In this document: positions 26,401 through 35,056 of the stretch, piece by piece
Layout of the letters: each line of letters begins with the position of its first letter
Position numbering within the stretch: position 1 is the first letter of the stretch
From: Liolophura sinensis
Lineage: Eukaryota > Mollusca > Polyplacophora > Chitonida > Chitonidae
Assembly (NCBI RefSeq): GCF_032854445.1
Contig: NC_088295.1
Span: 56,835,249-56,899,248, forward strand
Length of the DNA: 64,000 bases
Reading direction: 5' to 3'
The notes under the pieces: generated by a model
What the model saw: only the letters and a program-made list of their open reading frames with translations
Databases searched by the model: none
Told to the model about the DNA's origin: nothing
Position numbers and translations under genes: made by a program

Positions 26401-29193
26401 TAATCATGTGAGTGAACATGCTATTCAAACTCGTAACGATATATACTGTATCTCGATGACATGGCTGCAATACTGCCAAAGTTAAGCCACAATCATTCAT
26501 TCCAGCACCGTCTTACGTGATATTCTGTGTGATATGTCTCAAAAGGTACGCTCTGAGGGATTCAATCTGACTGGAATCTAGCAGTGACCATTCCCTGATA
26601 ATGCTCTCCTTTATTGTGGTAGCAGCTTGGAATAACACGTAGTCATTTTTACTGGTCTCTGTCAATAAAAAAAAAGTTATTATTAAAGTATGTAAACTGT
26701 ATCGTTAACATTTTGGACATGGCACAGCATATGGTCTGTGAATTTATCAAAAAATATGAAAAATTCAATATTGACATCATTAATACCAAACATGAAAAAG
26801 TAGTGAAATAATAAAGCACAAATATTTTTCCCGATATTTTGCCCGGGTCTCCTTTTATAATTTACAGGATTCTTTTCAGAGCATATTAACATGCAGTTAT
26901 GTACACATACATTTACATATATTTATAAGCAAGATCTGACTTAAATCCAATGATAAAACTTCAAAAACTGCAACTATACTTCCCATTAAATTTTTTTCAA
27001 AATTTATGTCTATATATCCTTACCTATCCTGCCCAGGTTATGGACTTTCAAGTTATGAACAGACAAAGTACCTGGAACTGAGTTATTTATAGCCTGCAAT
27101 AGTGATCAGACTGATAGAGCCTGTATGGTTTGACAAGATGTAGATTTGGACATAAAGGGGCTCTAAAATACAACATCCTAAACAATGCAAACATGAAAAC
27201 TTACCCAAGATATGTTTACAGGTATCATAAGGGAGTTTAGATTTTCTGAATGTGAGAATAACAGCTTCTGCAGTATGTCTTTGATCCGATGTCACAATAT
27301 TTGGAGGGGCCTGAAAATAACATGGAATATTATATATTCATATATATACATAGTGCTGCCTCATTGGAATGCTATGCAGTTCTAAGATACTGTATACTGC
27401 TACAGAGGCGGTACCAAGATTAGCCATTTTTAGGAGACCATGCTAGTTCCTAGAGGGACACCTCTTGAAATCGTTCAGATTATTATTATTCTTCTTAGTC
27501 AACTCGTAAAACTGCAATATCTCAAAAACTATAAACGGTAGAAAAACCAAAAACTGGAGTCTGAATAAGGAAACAATAAAAAGCAAATTTTAACGTTTTG
27601 TGCTGTTTTACCAGTTACCTGATTTAGCAGCCATTTTGAATTTATTGATAAGCTAAAAAGATCTTCTTCTCCAAAACGGCTAAACCTATTCAGATGAACT
27701 TTTCGCTTGCGGTTTTTAGGTGGATTGCCCAATACATATTGTAAAAAACTTTTAGTTTTGTATGCAAATAAGGTCAAAACTGACCAATGAAATTGGCTCA
27801 CAAGCAGGTCACAAAACTGCCTGAAATCATAAAACAAGCACACTATCTGGTGTGACATCACAAATATAATTCTGCAAGAATTATTTCTGTACTATGTGTT
27901 GTTTTCATGTTATGACTAAAAAAAAGCACTAAAAATTTTACAAAACCATCCATGTAAATAACACAGGAGCTTCGTGCTAGACTGCATGAAACAATTGACT
28001 GCAGTTTACCGTGGGAACCGGCATCAGCTCTGCAACAATGAAGATCAAAGCCGCCTAATCTCTATGCTAGTCTTCAGTACTTGGCCAATTTTAAATGATG
28101 CCTGGCAGTCTAGGGTTCAAATTCAACACATTCCTTTCCATTTTGTTTCTGTGCTTTTTCCCCACTGTCATGAACTGTATAGACACCAGGCTACCATTAG
28201 GTAGGGTAAAACACTAGTGGTATGGACCCCGGCAACGCTGTTGGATAACAGCTTTAATTTTATTTTCCTTTCCTTTATTTCATTTTATTTGACTGTTGCT
28301 TAATGCAATACTCTGGTGCTCAAAAATCATTCTCTTACTCAATGGTGGTCGGTTTAAAAACCTGACCACTGTTGTAGAAGTGAACTATTTTTGACAGCTG
28401 CATAAAACACCACTGAAATAATAAAATAACGCGAAAATTTTATCCCAACCAACAATCTCTAACTACAGAGCATGCAAGTCTGAAAGAGAATGTTGGGTGC
28501 AAACAAAATTTTCGTGGCCCATCACCCTGCCCGAAGTTGAATTCCAAACATGACAGACACTGATTTGAGTTGTCCGATTCAAAAGTTTAAACGGCTGGAT
28601 TACTATTGAAAGATGGTTTACTGATGCCAGCTCTGACAGGTTTACAGTTTGTTCGACTCAGGGAATCAATGGATATCAAAAATAAGGTAGGGTTCAGGCT
28701 GCTTTGTTTTTGTAATGCCAGCTCTGACAGTTTGTTCGACTCAGGGAATCAATGGATATCAAAAATAAGGTAGGGTTCAAGCTGCTTTGTTTTTGTGAAG
28801 CTGTCCTCGTGGAAGTCTATATTACGGTAGTAACGTTCAGCTTTGCTTGGGCTACAGGGAGGTTGCATTGTCAGAAACTTCGGGCTACCGCCGCAGACGA
28901 ATGAAGTACCACAACTGTTCCCCTTGTGCGCAGTCTCGATCTACCCAATGATAGCACCCGTTTATTTACACCTTTCCTACCCGGCCCTTCACTTCAATAA
29001 CATTATCGAGCTTGCAACGTCAAACCGAAGTTAAACGTGAGCCCACGACAAATGGCACCTCAATAAAACCAAGAGGCACTTGCTAACTGACACATTTTCG
29101 GCTGATGGTTAACAGTGCTTAGGCGTGTGGCATTTTCAAACTTACCAACACGACTTGAGCAGCGTGCTCAAGTTCTTGCAGAGAAACACTCAT
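1167..29193 (-). CDS. XPO4: Exportin-4, 22 exons, C-terminal end off the window
   Basis: Exportin-4 is a RanGTP-dependent importin-beta-family (HEAT-repeat) nuclear transport receptor; known vertebrate cargoes include eIF5A and SMAD3. Exons, 5' to 3': 29146-29193, 27205-27310, 26517-26658, 25193-25334, 23954-24070, 23260-23419, 22272-22384, 20451-20608, 19363-19537, 18051-18227, 17104-17243, 14818-14966, 13549-13729, 12175-12334, 10507-10676, 9725-9899, 8893-9097, 8384-8472, 5025-5091, 3808-3924, 1791-1885, 1167-1297. They sum to 3017 nt (1005 codons plus 2 nt), and every junction phase fits. Recognisable stretches include FRKSKLPYDTCKHIL, YVREQILQTVAVILKRG, YMEAYEKILESW, EINELEEDDREKFSDQL, GETPMIPAPIMEYS, GRHTEGGQWTVGYLL and ILTNLLSKDFVDF. 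The vertebrate protein is about 1150 aa, so roughly 130 C-terminal residues are missing to the left. Oddities are the 87-bp repeat array at exon 11 and two apparent U12-type introns. Confidence 0.96.
1438..1465. repeat. TA microsatellite
   Basis: A run of alternating TA/CATA dinucleotides in XPO4 intron 21. Confidence 0.8.
1945..3510. repeat. 48-bp minisatellite, about 27 units, interrupted by a V-SINE
   Basis: The unit is 48 bp and contains CACAGAGGCCCCCTGGTATA followed by an ATGTATATTAGGTGCAC block and CCTAGGC. It occupies XPO4 intron 20 and is split by a V-SINE at about 2890-3159. Because 48 is divisible by three, it produces long spurious ORFs in several frames. The GCCACAGAGGCCCC part equals the end of the V-SINE tRNA head on the minus strand. 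Confidence 0.93.
2890..3159 (-). mobile_element. Full-length V-SINE inside the 48-bp minisatellite
   Basis: The element is flanked by an 11-bp target-site duplication, CCAGGTATATT, at 2879-2889 and 3160-3170. On the minus strand it has a tRNA-like head (A box TGGCTCAGTTGG, B box like GAGTTCAAGTC), a V-type core with GTGGGTTTCCCCCGG, and a tail ending GCGTAAAACACCAATCAAAT plus AAATA repeats. Confidence 0.9.
3640..3700 (-). mobile_element. Degenerate V-SINE 3' tail fragment
   Basis: TGATTGGTGTTTATTAATGC and the following TCAAGAATTTTTTCACTTT match the V-SINE tail with several changes. Confidence 0.5.
4106..4290 (-). mobile_element. V-SINE, tRNA head missing
   Basis: The tail and V core are intact from the ATTTATTTGATTGGTGTTTT stretch to GCCAGCATGAGCTGGACTTC; the tRNA head is absent. 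It lies in XPO4 intron 19. Confidence 0.85.
5226..5360 (+). mobile_element. V-SINE fragment with internal deletion
   Basis: CATGCTGGCTTCCTTTCCCG and TGGGAAGGTCTGCCAGCAAC match the core. Most of the rest is deleted before an AAATAAATAAA tail. Confidence 0.65.
5530..6130. repeat. Tandem ~130-bp repeat, about four diverged copies
   Basis: Each copy carries CCACCAAAAATGAAAACT-type, ACAGTTGGAGTTGTAGTCCC-type and TGTGTATCTATGTATCCAC-type blocks. It ends with a GATGGACAGATGGACGGATA stretch. It lies in XPO4 intron 18. Confidence 0.75.
6345..6530 (-). mobile_element. SINE type 2, truncated
   Basis: It begins TCAGTGAGTGCGTTCTTGGG and runs through GACGAAGGAATCCTTAGAGT and GCCTCCTTGTTGCAGGACAG, as in the complete copy at 30389-30720. 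It stops before the tRNA head. Confidence 0.8.
6790..7260. repeat. 110-bp tandem repeat, about 4.5 copies
   Basis: GCCACTGAGGAGAAAGG recurs at 6811, 6921, 7031 and 7139 (period 110, with one 108-bp unit). It lies in XPO4 intron 18. Confidence 0.9.
7590..7915. repeat. Dispersed repeat of unknown class, copy 1
   Basis: It shares ordered blocks with 25925-26320 and 57237-57740: TAAAAGTACAAAA, CTTCTCAG-TTTTCTTCTT, a GTGGTGAGGTCAAC block, then CCACTGACGAAAAATATACA and AAAGTAGAGG. No coding capacity was seen. Confidence 0.65.
7976..8240 (-). mobile_element. Full-length V-SINE
   Basis: The order from tail to tRNA head is complete, ending CTAACCAACTGAGCCAAGGA. It lies in XPO4 intron 18. Confidence 0.9.
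8893..14966 (-). CDS. XPO4: XPO4 exons 12-17
   Basis: Exon 12 (14818-14966) starts LLEDRVHRLHGQLQ and ends NEDLHWLVLISG, with donor GTTTGT. Exon 13 (13549-13729) encodes EGETPMIPAPIMEYSISMSS and VDLTTTLKVLASP. Exon 14 (12175-12334) encodes LISAVFRLCEVEKRAVDAQL and WFLRRWTRSYLLPDE. Exon 15 (10507-10676) encodes GRHTEGGQWTVGYLLDKILS and NDTLQLLVALVDNRA. Exon 16 (9725-9899) encodes SLWTIAKQESTNQTPFDILP and LLKALVLAG. Exon 17 (8893-9097) encodes VLQSVHERFERLVCKENF and LLESLCGIALAARGDN. All junction phases are compatible. Introns between them carry V-SINE insertions, three with visible target-site duplications. Confidence 0.94.
11006..11260 (-). mobile_element. Full-length V-SINE with 11-bp TSD
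   Basis: TACATCATTGA flanks the element at 10995-11005 and 11261-11271. It lies in XPO4 intron 14. Confidence 0.92.
12372..12505 (-). mobile_element. Degenerate V-SINE
   Basis: TTGTTGTTTAATGCCACTCT and GGTAGAGGAAACCGCAGTGC match the tail and core with many substitutions. Confidence 0.5.
12814..13084 (-). mobile_element. Full-length V-SINE with 13-bp TSD
   Basis: TTTGTCAATACCA is duplicated at 12801-12813 and 13085-13097. Head, core and tail are all present. It lies in XPO4 intron 13. Confidence 0.93.
13935..14140 (-). mobile_element. V-SINE lacking the outer tRNA head
   Basis: Tail and core are close to consensus; the copy ends near GCAGCGACCACATTGGTGGG, inside the tRNA-like head. It lies in XPO4 intron 12. 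Confidence 0.85.
14403..14560 (+). mobile_element. V-SINE 3' half
   Basis: It runs from GTGGGAAGGTCTGTCAGCAA through GTATAAGTGAAATATTCTTG to an AAATAAATAAATAAA tail, in XPO4 intron 12. Confidence 0.85.
15104..17190 (-). repeat. 87-bp minisatellite made of the XPO4 exon 11 / intron 11 junction
   Basis: Each unit is about 68 nt of exon 11's 3' end plus about 19 nt of intron, including CCAG|GTATGAAG. The last exonic base of each donor copy falls at 17104, then every 87 bp to 16060 (13 copies), then 15980 and 15900 (80-bp units), then every 87 bp from 15813 to 15204, and finally 15124 (80 bp), making 24 copies. The 80-bp units have a 7-bp deletion and break the reading frame. Units differ by scattered substitutions, for example TCACAGTCTGCC versus TCACAGCCCACT. 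Confidence 0.95.
17104..17243 (-). CDS. XPO4: XPO4 exon 11, source of the 87-bp array
   Basis: The exon follows TTACAG and encodes LTSGTDAEDEEINELEEDD, then REKFSDQLCSVGLFGRAV and ILA(R). It ends CCAG|GTATGAAG in phase 2. Joined to exon 12 it gives ILA-R-LLEDRVHRLHGQLQ, matching the exportin-4 order (vertebrate: LLTSLLEERV). The last ~68 nt of the exon together with ~19 nt of intron form the unit repeated downstream to 15124. The reading frame stays open past the donor through 12 further units, so any of 13 donors in this frame would join exon 12 in the correct phase. The array units carry no 3' splice site that I can see. Confidence 0.93.
17748..18003 (+). mobile_element. Full-length V-SINE
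   Basis: In plus orientation: head GGGCCTCCATGGCTCGATTG, B-box region GTGAGTTCAAGTCCAGCTC, core GTGGGTTTCCCCTGGGCTC, tail AACACCAATCAAATAAATA. ACATTACA occurs on both sides. It lies in XPO4 intron 10. Confidence 0.92.
18051..23419 (-). CDS. XPO4: XPO4 exons 6-10
   Basis: Exon 6 (23260-23419) encodes ENDLKRVFLFSLKVLHEL through WEFTPPRA and has no GT donor; it is followed by ATATCCTTTT. Exon 7 (22272-22384) encodes FRRNAGCFEGNTNTVLRPCE and SWRDTILDKDLL after an AC acceptor, so intron 6 appears to be a U12-type AT-AC intron. Exon 8 (20451-20608) carries SLQCISQLASLTGPVF. Exon 9 (19363-19537) carries GISTACKNLVVMFPPRCW and LTCTLGRHAAQEEA. Exon 10 (18051-18227) carries YMEAYEKILESWMHLLSDL and ends VRNQ in phase 0. 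A degenerate V-SINE sits inside intron 6, a few tens of bases from exon 6. Confidence 0.92.
18250..18600. repeat. 20-bp minisatellite next to XPO4 exon 10
   Basis: About 17 copies of CTCAGCTTGTACAACTGATC with small variants, starting within ~25 bp of the 3' splice site of XPO4 exon 10. Confidence 0.93.
19700..20120 (-). mobile_element. V-SINE relative with internally triplicated core
   Basis: The tail (ACCTTACTCCAGAATATTTC) is followed by three direct copies of a ~117-bp block containing TATGGTAGGAGGAAACCGAG and CATATGCCTGGAGAGGAGGC, then a head-like remnant. It lies in XPO4 intron 8. Confidence 0.85.
20777..21140 (-). mobile_element. SINE type 2, diverged
   Basis: GACGTTGTACTTAACAATTT begins the element. 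The head end contains CGACCCGGGTTTGTTTCAGG. It lies in XPO4 intron 7. Confidence 0.75.
21786..21838. repeat. ATTC/ACTC tetranucleotide microsatellite
   Basis: Runs of ATTC with ACTC variants, just before a degenerate V-SINE. Confidence 0.9.
21880..22112 (-). mobile_element. Degenerate V-SINE
   Basis: TTGATTGGAGTTTTGAGCCG and CATCAGCAGGTTGCTGGAAG match tail and core; AGCATGAGCTGGACTTGAAC and a head remnant follow. Confidence 0.75.
22385..22403 (-). other. U12-type branch site and AC acceptor, XPO4 intron 6
   Basis: On the minus strand TTTCTTTAACC resembles the U12 branch-point consensus. The AC acceptor (TTGCAC|) lies about 10 nt after the branch adenosine. This junction joins A-Y-F in frame, with phase 1 on both sides. 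Confidence 0.85.
23030..23245 (-). mobile_element. Diverged V-SINE in XPO4 intron 6
   Basis: Tail-like TTGATTTATTTGATTGGAGT and core-like GGCGGAGGAAACCAGATTGC are followed by a head remnant ending near GACTGAGCATGGCAG. It ends about 15 bp from the AT-AC donor of exon 6. Confidence 0.7.
23250..23260 (-). other. U12-type AT-AC 5' splice site, XPO4 intron 6
   Basis: On the minus strand exon 6 ends AGAGCTT| and the intron begins ATATCCTTTT, the consensus 5' splice site of AT-AC minor-spliceosome introns. No GT donor is present nearby except a poor GTTCAC. Confidence 0.85.
23954..29193 (-). CDS. XPO4: XPO4 exons 1-5 (N-terminal HEAT repeats)
   Basis: Exon 1 (29146-29193) encodes 16 residues from the ATG, MSVSLQELEHAAQVVL, and ends in phase 0 at GTAAGT. 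Exon 2 (27205-27310) starts APPNIVTSDQRHTAEA and ends in phase 1. Exon 3 (26517-26658) begins ETSKNDYVLFQAAT, the part expected right after KHIL, and ends in phase 2 at AC|GTAAGA. Exon 4 (25193-25334) reads LQSYVREQILQTVAVILKRG through QLISSGNVTM; its donor GTCAGC is weak, but frame and homology support it. Exon 5 (23954-24070) continues QLVACSMLMSLLNEYSTTSR to KRIFE. This block corresponds to the first ~185 residues, the Ran-binding end of the family. Confidence 0.93.
25660..25760. repeat. G/GT-rich low-complexity tract
   Basis: One strand is almost only G and T, with runs of G up to ~10, in XPO4 intron 3. Confidence 0.85.
25925..26320. repeat. Dispersed repeat of unknown class, copy 2
   Basis: The blocks shared with 7590-7915 and 57237-57740 include GGTACAAAAAAAGCTTCTCA, GTGGTGACATCAACGGTGAT and CCACTGACGGAAAAATATGC. 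It lies in XPO4 intron 3. Confidence 0.65.
27310..29145. other. XPO4 intron 1
   Basis: The intron holds degenerate repeat fragments (28270-28425 resembles a decayed V-SINE tail) and an ~85-90-bp tandem duplication at 28624-28797 (GCCAGCTCTGACAG ... AGGGTTCAGGCTGCTTTG). I see no exon in it. Confidence 0.6.
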
Positions 29194-31848
29194 TGTGACT
29201 TCCGCATAACTATAAATAAATAAAAAATCACTCTTTTCAAATAGCTAAATTTCGCCTAATGACGCTCTATACCGATCTTCCATTCAAAAGAGTTGACCAA
29301 GGTAGACAACTCCACGAGTAATTAAAGTACTGATCAAATAAGGAGAAAAGGAACGACATAAAACAAACAAAAAAAATACTCCATCAGAAAATGCCTTCAA
29401 TCCCTTTCTCATTATTTTTCTTTTATTTCTGTACGGTTTTCTACAGTCCTATACTTGGTTTCATATCGAATGAACGAATGATTAAGCCAGTGGCTTAACC
29501 CAACATTGGCAATATTACAGCCATATAGCAGCGATGGTTTCATCATGGAGGTGGAACATTTTAACTTCATGGTTTCATAGACCATAAGGCGATAATCATC
29601 ATAATCATACACCGTAGTGCTGTTTTATGTTAATTAGGTGTAAACATGTTATGTCTCAAACAGACAAAGCCAAGGCTTCACCATAGCTGACCACATCTAC
29701 ACGAGCATTCAGAAAAAGAAAATAAGGTGCACTTGAAACACACTTTTCTCACCACAAGGCTATCTAAGTTAAAGTTGGTCTCTAGGTGCATACTTGTTTC
29801 ACGTCCTGAAGACTTCTACACTGTTGGCCTACGGTACCTCCCCCATTTTTTGTTTTGTTTTGTTTTTGTTTGTTTGTTTGTTGTTTTTTTGTTTTGATTT
29901 TGGGGGGGGGGAGTTGGTGTTGGGAAAAACCGGATCTATAAAAAGAAAGGGTTCCTCACATTACTGAGATATTTGATATTTATATGTTTGCACACTATTT
30001 TAGTAAAATTGAATAAAGTATTTTCCGAGTTAAATGTCATTTATCATTTCTTACCATGTACGTTCTTGTACCTATGAAATCATACCCACCCTCCACCAAC
30101 CACCTCCCCGGCTAATAGGCAAACATTTTTCTACCTCCGACCATGGCTGAGGCCATTTCAGTATTCAAATGACAGACATGATTTATGCCTCTTCAAAGCA
30201 TACTGATTCCAATATCGAATGAAATATCCGTAATCGGGAAATATTTTGCATGCTGGAGTTTGGTTAAAATTGTCTGTATGGCTTAAATGACAATTTTATG
30301 AAGAATGACAAGTCAGTTAATCACACGATTCTAACAAAACACAACTGTTCAAATACCACCAAAGAAGTCAATGCAGCTATGGTAGGAGTGAATGATTGAG
30401 TGAGTGTTTGGAGTTCAACGTCGTACTTAACAATTTTTCAGTCATATGACGACGAAGGAATCCTTAGGGTGTATGTAATGTGCCTCCTTGTTGCAGGACG
30501 GATTTCCACCACTCTTTTATCTAGTACTGCCTCACTGAGACGCCTCACCAAGGCAAGTAAGACGCCCCCGCCCGAGCCATTATACTGATACGGGTCAACC
30601 AGTCGTTGCACTATCCCCTTCATGTTGAACCCCAAGCGATGAAGTTACAACTTCCTCTTAGGTGTCACTCGACCCGGGATTGACCCTGGATCTAGCGTTC
30701 CCGAAGCGGACGCTCTAGCCATGGTAGGAGGAATTAAGATGTTGATTCACACCAACATGTCAGTAAAGTCAGCTGCCTGGTAGGTTTGTTTGAAACAGCT
30801 AATAGCTGTTTAACTCTATTACCACAATCTTACATTCACTTTCTCTTAAAAAAAAACTGGGTAGAGTTGTTACAGAAGCGACGTTCTCTTCAACATTTTC
30901 TGTACCTTCCCGTGTGATCTGTTAATGTCCATCGAAACAGCTCAGGCAACTCATCATGTGTGTGTGTGTAGGGGCGGGGGTGACAAAACCCCCGGCGGAC
31001 ATAAGCCCCTTGATCAGTATTATTATATTATATGGTAAATGACATAAGTTGTTTTCTTGTTTGAGAAAACTTAAAACATTCTCCCTGAAGTGACTTTTCA
31101 GATTTTATTGCATGTTTGCAAGTCAACAGAACCCCCCCCCCCCCCCCCCCATGTTTGTTAGACTGTCGGATATGTTTTGTCGGTTAATTAAGACGCGGGG
31201 TTTTTGTCCGCCGAGGTTTTTGTAAGCGGAGCTTTTCTCCGCCGGGGCTTTTGCATTGGATTTGGAAAACATAGACAGTTCGTATTATTAAAGTACTTTG
31301 ATTTATTCAAAAGAAAGAATTTTAAATGATACAGGGATTTGCAATGTTGCGTCAGATTATTTGAAAATACGAGACCCTCCACTCATTTAATTCCTACTTA
31401 AGTGTCTGATTACACTTCTGGTAAATACAGCTGTGACTGTGAATCGTCAGAGTTTATTTATATCATCCGTATAAACATGCCTTAACTATTGACCTTAGTA
31501 TTATAAATAATGATGATCTACGAAGTGCTAAAAGTAAAATTGCCCTTTCGGCACATAAATACTTTTGAAAGAAATGCTCTAAATGGGAGAAGGCAGGAAC
31601 TTCAGTCCATGACACTTGGCTTTGGCTAGTAAAGAAAAAGGTTGTGTTTTTCCACCGTAACAACATTCCAGCCTTTGTGACAGCCAAAGAAGATCCTTCC
31701 AGGCATGTAAAAGGTATTTGACGACCTTCAGAGAAAATACATTATTGTTATGCCTCTCAAAGATATTATTGTTCCTGCAAACAAGCCCCTATTATTGCCA
31801 CCGGTAACAGGTTTCTTGTAGAGGAGCTTAATATCACAACAACTCACG
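29194..31848. other. Intergenic region upstream of XPO4
   Basis: This region separates the XPO4 start codon from the triplicated segment and should hold the XPO4 promoter; no clear TATA box or initiator could be assigned. It contains homopolymer-rich tracts (T/G near 29830-29920, a C run at 31132-31150), one complete SINE, and short GC-rich repeats with TCCGCCG near 31205-31250. Confidence 0.5.
30389..30720 (-). mobile_element. Complete SINE type 2 with 10-bp TSD
   Basis: ATGGTAGGAG is duplicated at 30379-30388 and 30721-30730. On the minus strand it starts with a tRNA-like head (AGAGCGTCCGCTTCGGGAA, then a B box like GGGTCAATCCCGGGTCGAG). It runs through AGGAAGTTGTAACTTC and ends AAATTGTTAAGTACGACGTT plus CACTCACTCA. 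Confidence 0.9.
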
Positions 31849-31969
31849 CAACTTCAACGCATTCTGTACTCTGGATGAACTCAGTCCTTCCGAAAACAGA
31901 GTATATTCCCAACCTTCCCGTCCGTACTTGGACAGAAATATACAAGAATGGTCCTATTAACGTACTGTA

Positions 31970-32130
31970 TGTATGTATTTATTTATTTACTTATTTGATT
32001 GGTGTTTTACGCCGTACTCAGAAATATTTCACTTATACGATGGCGGCCAGCATAATGGTGAGAGGAAACCCTTCGAAGCGCGGGGGAAACCCACAATCAT
32101 CCGCAGGTTGCTGCCAGACCGTCCCACGTA
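31970..32130 (-). mobile_element. V-SINE part, unit 1
   Basis: Tail and core are present (TTGATTGGTGTTTTACGCCG through CCGCAGGTTGCTGCCAGACC). Related pieces occupy 35515-35650 and 39010-39150 in units 2 and 3, so the insertion predates the duplications. Confidence 0.8.
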
Positions 32131-32781
32131 CGATGTACTCTATTAACGTTATCTCTAATAGCATGTTAGCGCAATTGTAACCATACAGGTCTTCCATAAA
32201 TGTATTCTGGCTTAAAGGATCACCCGTGCATGATGATGTATCAACTAAGGCCCATCCTAGAAGACGTCGGAAAGGTTATCCAGAGTGACATTGACCTTGA
32301 TGTTGAACATATTCTGATCCAACTTTCGCTAATTTGTCACGTAAATCTGCCGCGCTGCAGTAATTTCATTGACACTATACATGTGGTTTCGTCTACTAAT
32401 AAACGTTATAGGTTTCGTCCACTCATAAATCTCATGCGTTTCCTCCACTCCTTAATCTCACAATCGTGGCATACAAGTAAAATAATCTATTGTACGACAT
32501 GTATAATATGCCAAAGGAATAAATAAATAAACAAATCGATCAATAAAAAAGTTAATTTTAAATTCCATTTATTCTACTTAAAATGGTGTACATCGCATAT
32601 GAGACTGGTACCATTGTGTTTCCGGTAATGTTTTAGCTGTTTCTTCTGTTTTAGCGATTTTGTTGATTTTGTGAAAATACTGTTAAATTTAAGAGAATAG
32701 AAATGTGTTCAAGGCTTACAGAAATTACCACTAAACAGTCATTTTAGATATCAGCTGTATCAAAGCGTGGAGAGGTTATGG

Positions 32782-34830
32782 CTAATCCAGGTCACGCCTG
32801 AGTTTCTCAACGACTAATTTTCCGTTGATGACTTTGAATGTCTGACTGAAGTCTCCATGTCCAAAGGCTGGATGAGGCTGTGAGTTCCCTGAAACACAAG
32901 TCATACATAATGTTACAAGCTCTCCTGTCACACATGACTTCAGATGTGTAATACAATTTGTGTTTGATATGCAAATGATTATTAACCAAGTTAAATTGGG
33001 ACATTACTATTTCTGTCAGATCTTGTTGAGTTTTGTTTTTCATACATAACAGGAATTCCAGCCTAAATGGTTAACACAAAAGCAGGAAACCTTTGGCTTT
33101 ACCTTCTGCTAAGTTCTTGTTTTCCTGTTTAGGTTTCAGCCGTTGTGTGGAATTCTTTTTCCTGTGGCCAAATCGACGTCTTCCTTCTGCAATCAAATAC
33201 ACGAAGATTTTTAAGTTACTTGTAAACTTTAACAAATTACAATCCACTTAAACAACGAAGTTCTAATTAACACAACCAACCTTGAATCCGAATGAACATA
33301 TTCAGCACAAACAGCAGAAACAACAGATAACGATTTACAAGTGGTATTAATCACAAATGTAAGGAGTATTAGAGTTTTTCTCATCAATGCAACCTGCACA
33401 GGAAAGAAAAAAGCAGACAAATAAAGTCTATACAAAATAACTATTGATGCATCGTTAGAAATCAGAAATAGGAACTTACTGGCCAAAGCCTTCTGTACAT
33501 CCTTAATACTGTAGACGTAATGAGTGTTCACCCTTTTCTTCTTGCCTAGAAAGATAAATATTTGAGGATTAAGTCCAAAATCACACTGGCTAGATTTGCA
33601 CGTTATACACACCGAAATGGTAAACAGTTATTTCAGTCAAGTTCCAGACAATGAGGATTTAACACTTTTGTTGTCTCTGTCTTGTGTGTTCACATCGAAT
33701 ATTTTGGACATTTCCAATAAAGTTAACGGACAGCAGCAATCAACACTAACCCCTGAGAACAACCATGACAAACAAAGGAAGTATTGGGATCCATGAGCCC
33801 AGATAGAAAAAGAAGTGTGGTCTGTGAAGAATTTCTCTGATCGTCATGTCCCGGATGTGGATGGAGGGCAAGGTATCAGTCGTCCGCCAGGTGGCCACGA
33901 GGAAATTGCCGGCATTTTCTAGGTCATCAGCAATACTGTCTGCCGGTTTGATGACACTTATAAGATTGCCGAAGGCGAAGTCAAAGCCCTGTAATTGACA
34001 ATTTTGTATCCTTTTATGGATAGCCTACCTCCAACAGTCTTTTTACGACACATTTAATTGTTACAAATCTATCAGAGTATATATATATGGTCTCTAATTT
34101 CTATTAGTATTAATTTATAGGAAAACATTATTGATTATTACAGAACAATCCCAATCTAAAGTACAAATACAAAACAATTAAGGAAAGTACTAAAATCAAC
34201 ATGTTATGGTTCACTTACGTGGTAATATTTATGGAAATGTTAAGCAGTATAAGCTTACGTAAGTTATGTCTTCGGTCAGCTGGTCAATAGTAACCCATAT
34301 GACCCTGGGGTCCAAGTCAGTCACCCGTGGGGTCTTGTATTCTAGCCATAGAGAGTTTCCATCAGACTCCTGTGTAGGCCGACATGAGCAAATGTCATCA
34401 AAGTTTTGTTCAGTCCCAACATCGAGTGGAGAGAAAAAGTAACCCATCCATTTCACAATACTGCTTGTGGACAAGGCCGTGACGTGTGTGTAACATGACA
34501 TTATGAAAAGCAAATATATTCACGTACAAAGTAAAGGATTCTCTAATTTAAATTAAGTCGTAAAGATCTAGAATTTGAACTATTAACATTTTTATTTCAG
34601 CACAGTGTACGAGTAAAGCGATCTACTGTTTACACGTGCGGCTCTGTGTGTGATTTAACAGTAAACTATCAAGTGATGTAACGTTCTTACCCGTCCTCCT
34701 GATGCCAAAGCTGTCCAAATGTCACAAGTCCTGTGGATGTGACGGCTGAAGTGTGAGGGTCTGGTGGGACCCAGCCATTGATAGCCAGAGCCAAACAAAC
34801 GGCTGAGACCGAGACGATACTGAACAGCAT
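32782..34830 (-). CDS. Unrecognised single-pass membrane protein, tandem copy 1
   Basis: Six exons: 34691-34830, 34259-34460, 33751-33988, 33480-33545, 33103-33186, 32782-32888. They total 837 nt, 278 aa, with all phases consistent (2, 0, 1, 1, 1). The N-terminus MLFSIVSVSAVCLALAINGW looks like a signal peptide. A ~150-residue ectodomain follows, with only two cysteines seen (DICSCRPTQ). The membrane segment is FFFYLGSWIPILPLFVMVVL, and a ~90-residue basic tail starts GKKKRVNTHYVYSIKDV and ends EKLRRDLD. Exon 3's donor is GTTAGTG in all copies. I do not recognise the family. Type I topology is inferred from the hydrophobic segments. The next two copies follow in the same orientation, and the lectin receptor gene lies further right on the opposite strand. 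Confidence 0.82.
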
Positions 34831-34981
34831 CGTGATCCCCTCCTGTACGGTCAAAACTAAGTCAAGAATAAACTTGCAAAAAACCTTCCTCAGCTGATAA
34901 ATCGAACGAAAAAGCCGATCAAGCCGTACGATCGGTTGTAGGATGAAAACCACAACAGTTGGTCTCTGACGTTGTCGTTTG

Positions 34982-35056
34982 TGACGTCAAAGTGACCTTT
35001 TCGAACAAAGTGTCATCGCTTAACGCGTGACTTATGCCCCTTATTTGGTGACGTCA
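34982..35056 (-). promoter_or_regulatory. Pair of CRE palindromes upstream of copy 1
   Basis: TGACGTCA occurs at 34982-34989 and 35049-35056, about 150 and 220 bp upstream of the ATG at 34830. The same pair and spacing occur in the other two units. Confidence 0.6.

Noticed and set aside
27529-27861. 110-codon minus-strand ORF in XPO4 intron 1
   Set aside because: Low-complexity, F/K/S-rich and without resemblance to exportins or transposon proteins; intronic.
34461-34470. AAG acceptor three bases before the chosen exon 2 acceptor in the triplicated gene
   Set aside because: Copy 3 has AGG there, while the CAG/TAG three bases later is present in all three copies and keeps the frame.
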